Origin: an uncultured Agathobaculum sp.
Lineage (GTDB): Bacteria > Bacillota > Clostridia > Oscillospirales > Butyricicoccaceae
Direction of reading: 5' to 3'
Assembly (NCBI GenBank): GCA_934504345.1
Contig: CAKSVR010000077.1
Location: 1-5,543 of the forward strand
DNA length: 5,543 bases
Part shown: positions 5,159 through 5,543 of the stretch, piece after piece
Position numbering within the stretch: position 1 is the first letter of the stretch
Layout: each line of letters starts with the position of its first letter
Notes under the pieces: model-generated
The model's database searches: none
The model's input: only the letters and a program-made list of their open reading frames with translations
Told to the model about the DNA's origin: nothing
Program-made: the position numbers and the translations under genes

Positions 5159-5374
5159 CTTTGAACTCCTACCTTTCCCTTGGGGGATGCCTCGGAGCGA
5201 CGGTCTGGCTTGCCAGCCCTACTTAGAGTCCTGCAAAACCTGCCAAGAGCTGTCAAGGGTAAAAAGGCACAAAAGAAAGAAAAACATGATTTTCGTGAAA
5301 AAGGTATAGCAAAGCAGGCCTCCACATTGCGAAGGCCTCGAAACAAAGAAATAACGATCAATTTATAGAAGAAA
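5159..5374 (-). other. Non-coding region downstream of the IS110 transposase remnant
   Basis: No credible protein gene is present. Structures visible on the minus strand: a hairpin AGGCCTTC/GGAGGCCT with a 7-base loop (5315-5337, one G-U pair); T-rich DNA at about 5270-5305; and small CTGG/CCAG and TCCC/GGGA hairpins at about 5177-5220. The T-rich part following the transposase stop looks like IS110 element end sequence, but I cannot place the exact boundary, since IS110 elements usually lack terminal inverted repeats. The part at 5159-5230 may be flanking DNA. Confidence 0.4.
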
Positions 5375-5543
5375 TTATGTATCTTCTAAATAAGCCCTAA
5401 CTGTACCGTAATAGATCCTCAGGAATTTATTCGCAGCAGCAGTCATGTAGACATAGTGCTGAGGCCCCAATACAGGACCAACGCCAAACATTTTCATTAC
5501 AACAGGAAATTCCGGGAGCTTGGATGCCAGGGTAAGCATTTCA
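5375..5543 (-). pseudogene. IS110-family transposase, C-terminal remnant with internal deletion (runs off the right edge)
   Basis: The last 55 codons are visible. They read as two blocks of an IS110-family transposase that are normally far apart. MLTLASKLPEFPVVMKMFGVGP (residues 2-23 of the visible part) is the start of the Transposase_20 domain. YMTAAANKFLRIYYGTVRAYL (32-52) is the extreme C-terminus. The intervening roughly 75 residues, which include the GxDP...SG segment carrying the catalytic serine in this family, are missing, and the join lies at about 5458/5459 after GPQ. The reading frame is kept across the join and ends with TAA at 5375. The protein cannot be an active transposase unless the missing part is supplied otherwise. 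The upstream RuvC-like half is outside the window. Confidence 0.85.
5375..5543 (-). mobile_element. IS110-family insertion sequence remnant (partial)
   Basis: The element is identified by the transposase blocks described for the gene at the same place. Its 3' non-coding part probably continues left of 5375 to about 5225-5240, where T-rich DNA gives way to GC-richer sequence, but no end can be fixed. The 5' end lies beyond the window. Confidence 0.75.

Larger units (their letters stand above)
5047..5319 (+). repeat. 12-bp direct repeat AGCAAAGCAGGC
   Basis: Identical copies lie at 5047-5058 and 5308-5319, 261 bases apart. The first copy forms the start of the small-RNA terminator stem; the second lies in the non-coding tail of the IS110 remnant. 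It may be coincidence or a trace of duplication or insertion. Confidence 0.5.

Noticed and set aside
4743..5361. ORFs on both strands across the small-RNA region (for example 4743-5141 and 5002-5361 minus, 4970-5164 plus)
   Set aside because: They read through promoters and perfect terminator stems, lack ribosome binding sites and have low-complexity or basic, disordered translations.
1..5543. CRISPR array, tRNA or rRNA genes
   Set aside because: No regularly spaced identical repeats, no tRNA-like cloverleaf with TTCGA arm and no rRNA stretch beyond the short 16S-tail-like segment at 5027-5040.

Overview
The window looks like a chromosomal segment of a Gram-positive anaerobe, probably a gut clostridium of the Oscillospiraceae/Ruminococcaceae type. 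This is inferred from the split transketolase, the GC-rich coding DNA set in AT-rich intergenic DNA, the strong GGAGG-type ribosome binding sites, the YtrA-like GntR/ABC operon and the IS110 style. I cannot name a species.

Layout, left to right. (1) A split transketolase on the minus strand: the start of the C-terminal subunit runs off the left edge, preceded by a complete N-terminal subunit and its promoter. (2) A 558-base intergenic region carrying promoters pointing both ways and copies of a TTGGTGA motif. (3) A complete DeoR/GlpR-family repressor on the plus strand, a likely regulator of the divergent transketolase genes and of itself. It ends in a 16-bp-stem terminator that it shares, tail to tail, with the next gene. 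(4) A minus-strand operon read from about 4712 down to 2311: GntR (YtrA type), ABC-2 ATPase, ABC-2 permease, then tspO. The first three genes overlap by 4 bases at each junction (ATGA). A near-consensus promoter is covered by a palindromic operator. The tspO frame is interrupted by one in-frame TGA, after which the rest of the TspO family sequence continues in the same frame. A hairpin occludes its ribosome binding site. (5) On the plus strand at about 4884-5087, a promoter, three small hairpins, a pyrimidine-rich stretch, an anti-Shine-Dalgarno-like ACCTCCC segment and a strong terminator form a candidate small RNA with no convincing ORF. (6) At the right edge, on the minus strand, the tail of an IS110-family transposase has lost a large internal block. 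It is followed by about 250 bases of structured non-coding DNA ending in a minus-strand terminator.

How the parts work together (inference): the DeoR protein probably ties the non-oxidative pentose phosphate pathway to a sugar-phosphate signal. The GntR protein probably represses its own ABC exporter operon until a cell-envelope or antimicrobial signal arrives. The small RNA could act on ribosome binding sites. The IS remnant is a decayed mobile element. The points most worth a second look are the small RNA, the interrupted tspO with its occluded ribosome binding site, and the IS110 remnant with its downstream non-coding segment.
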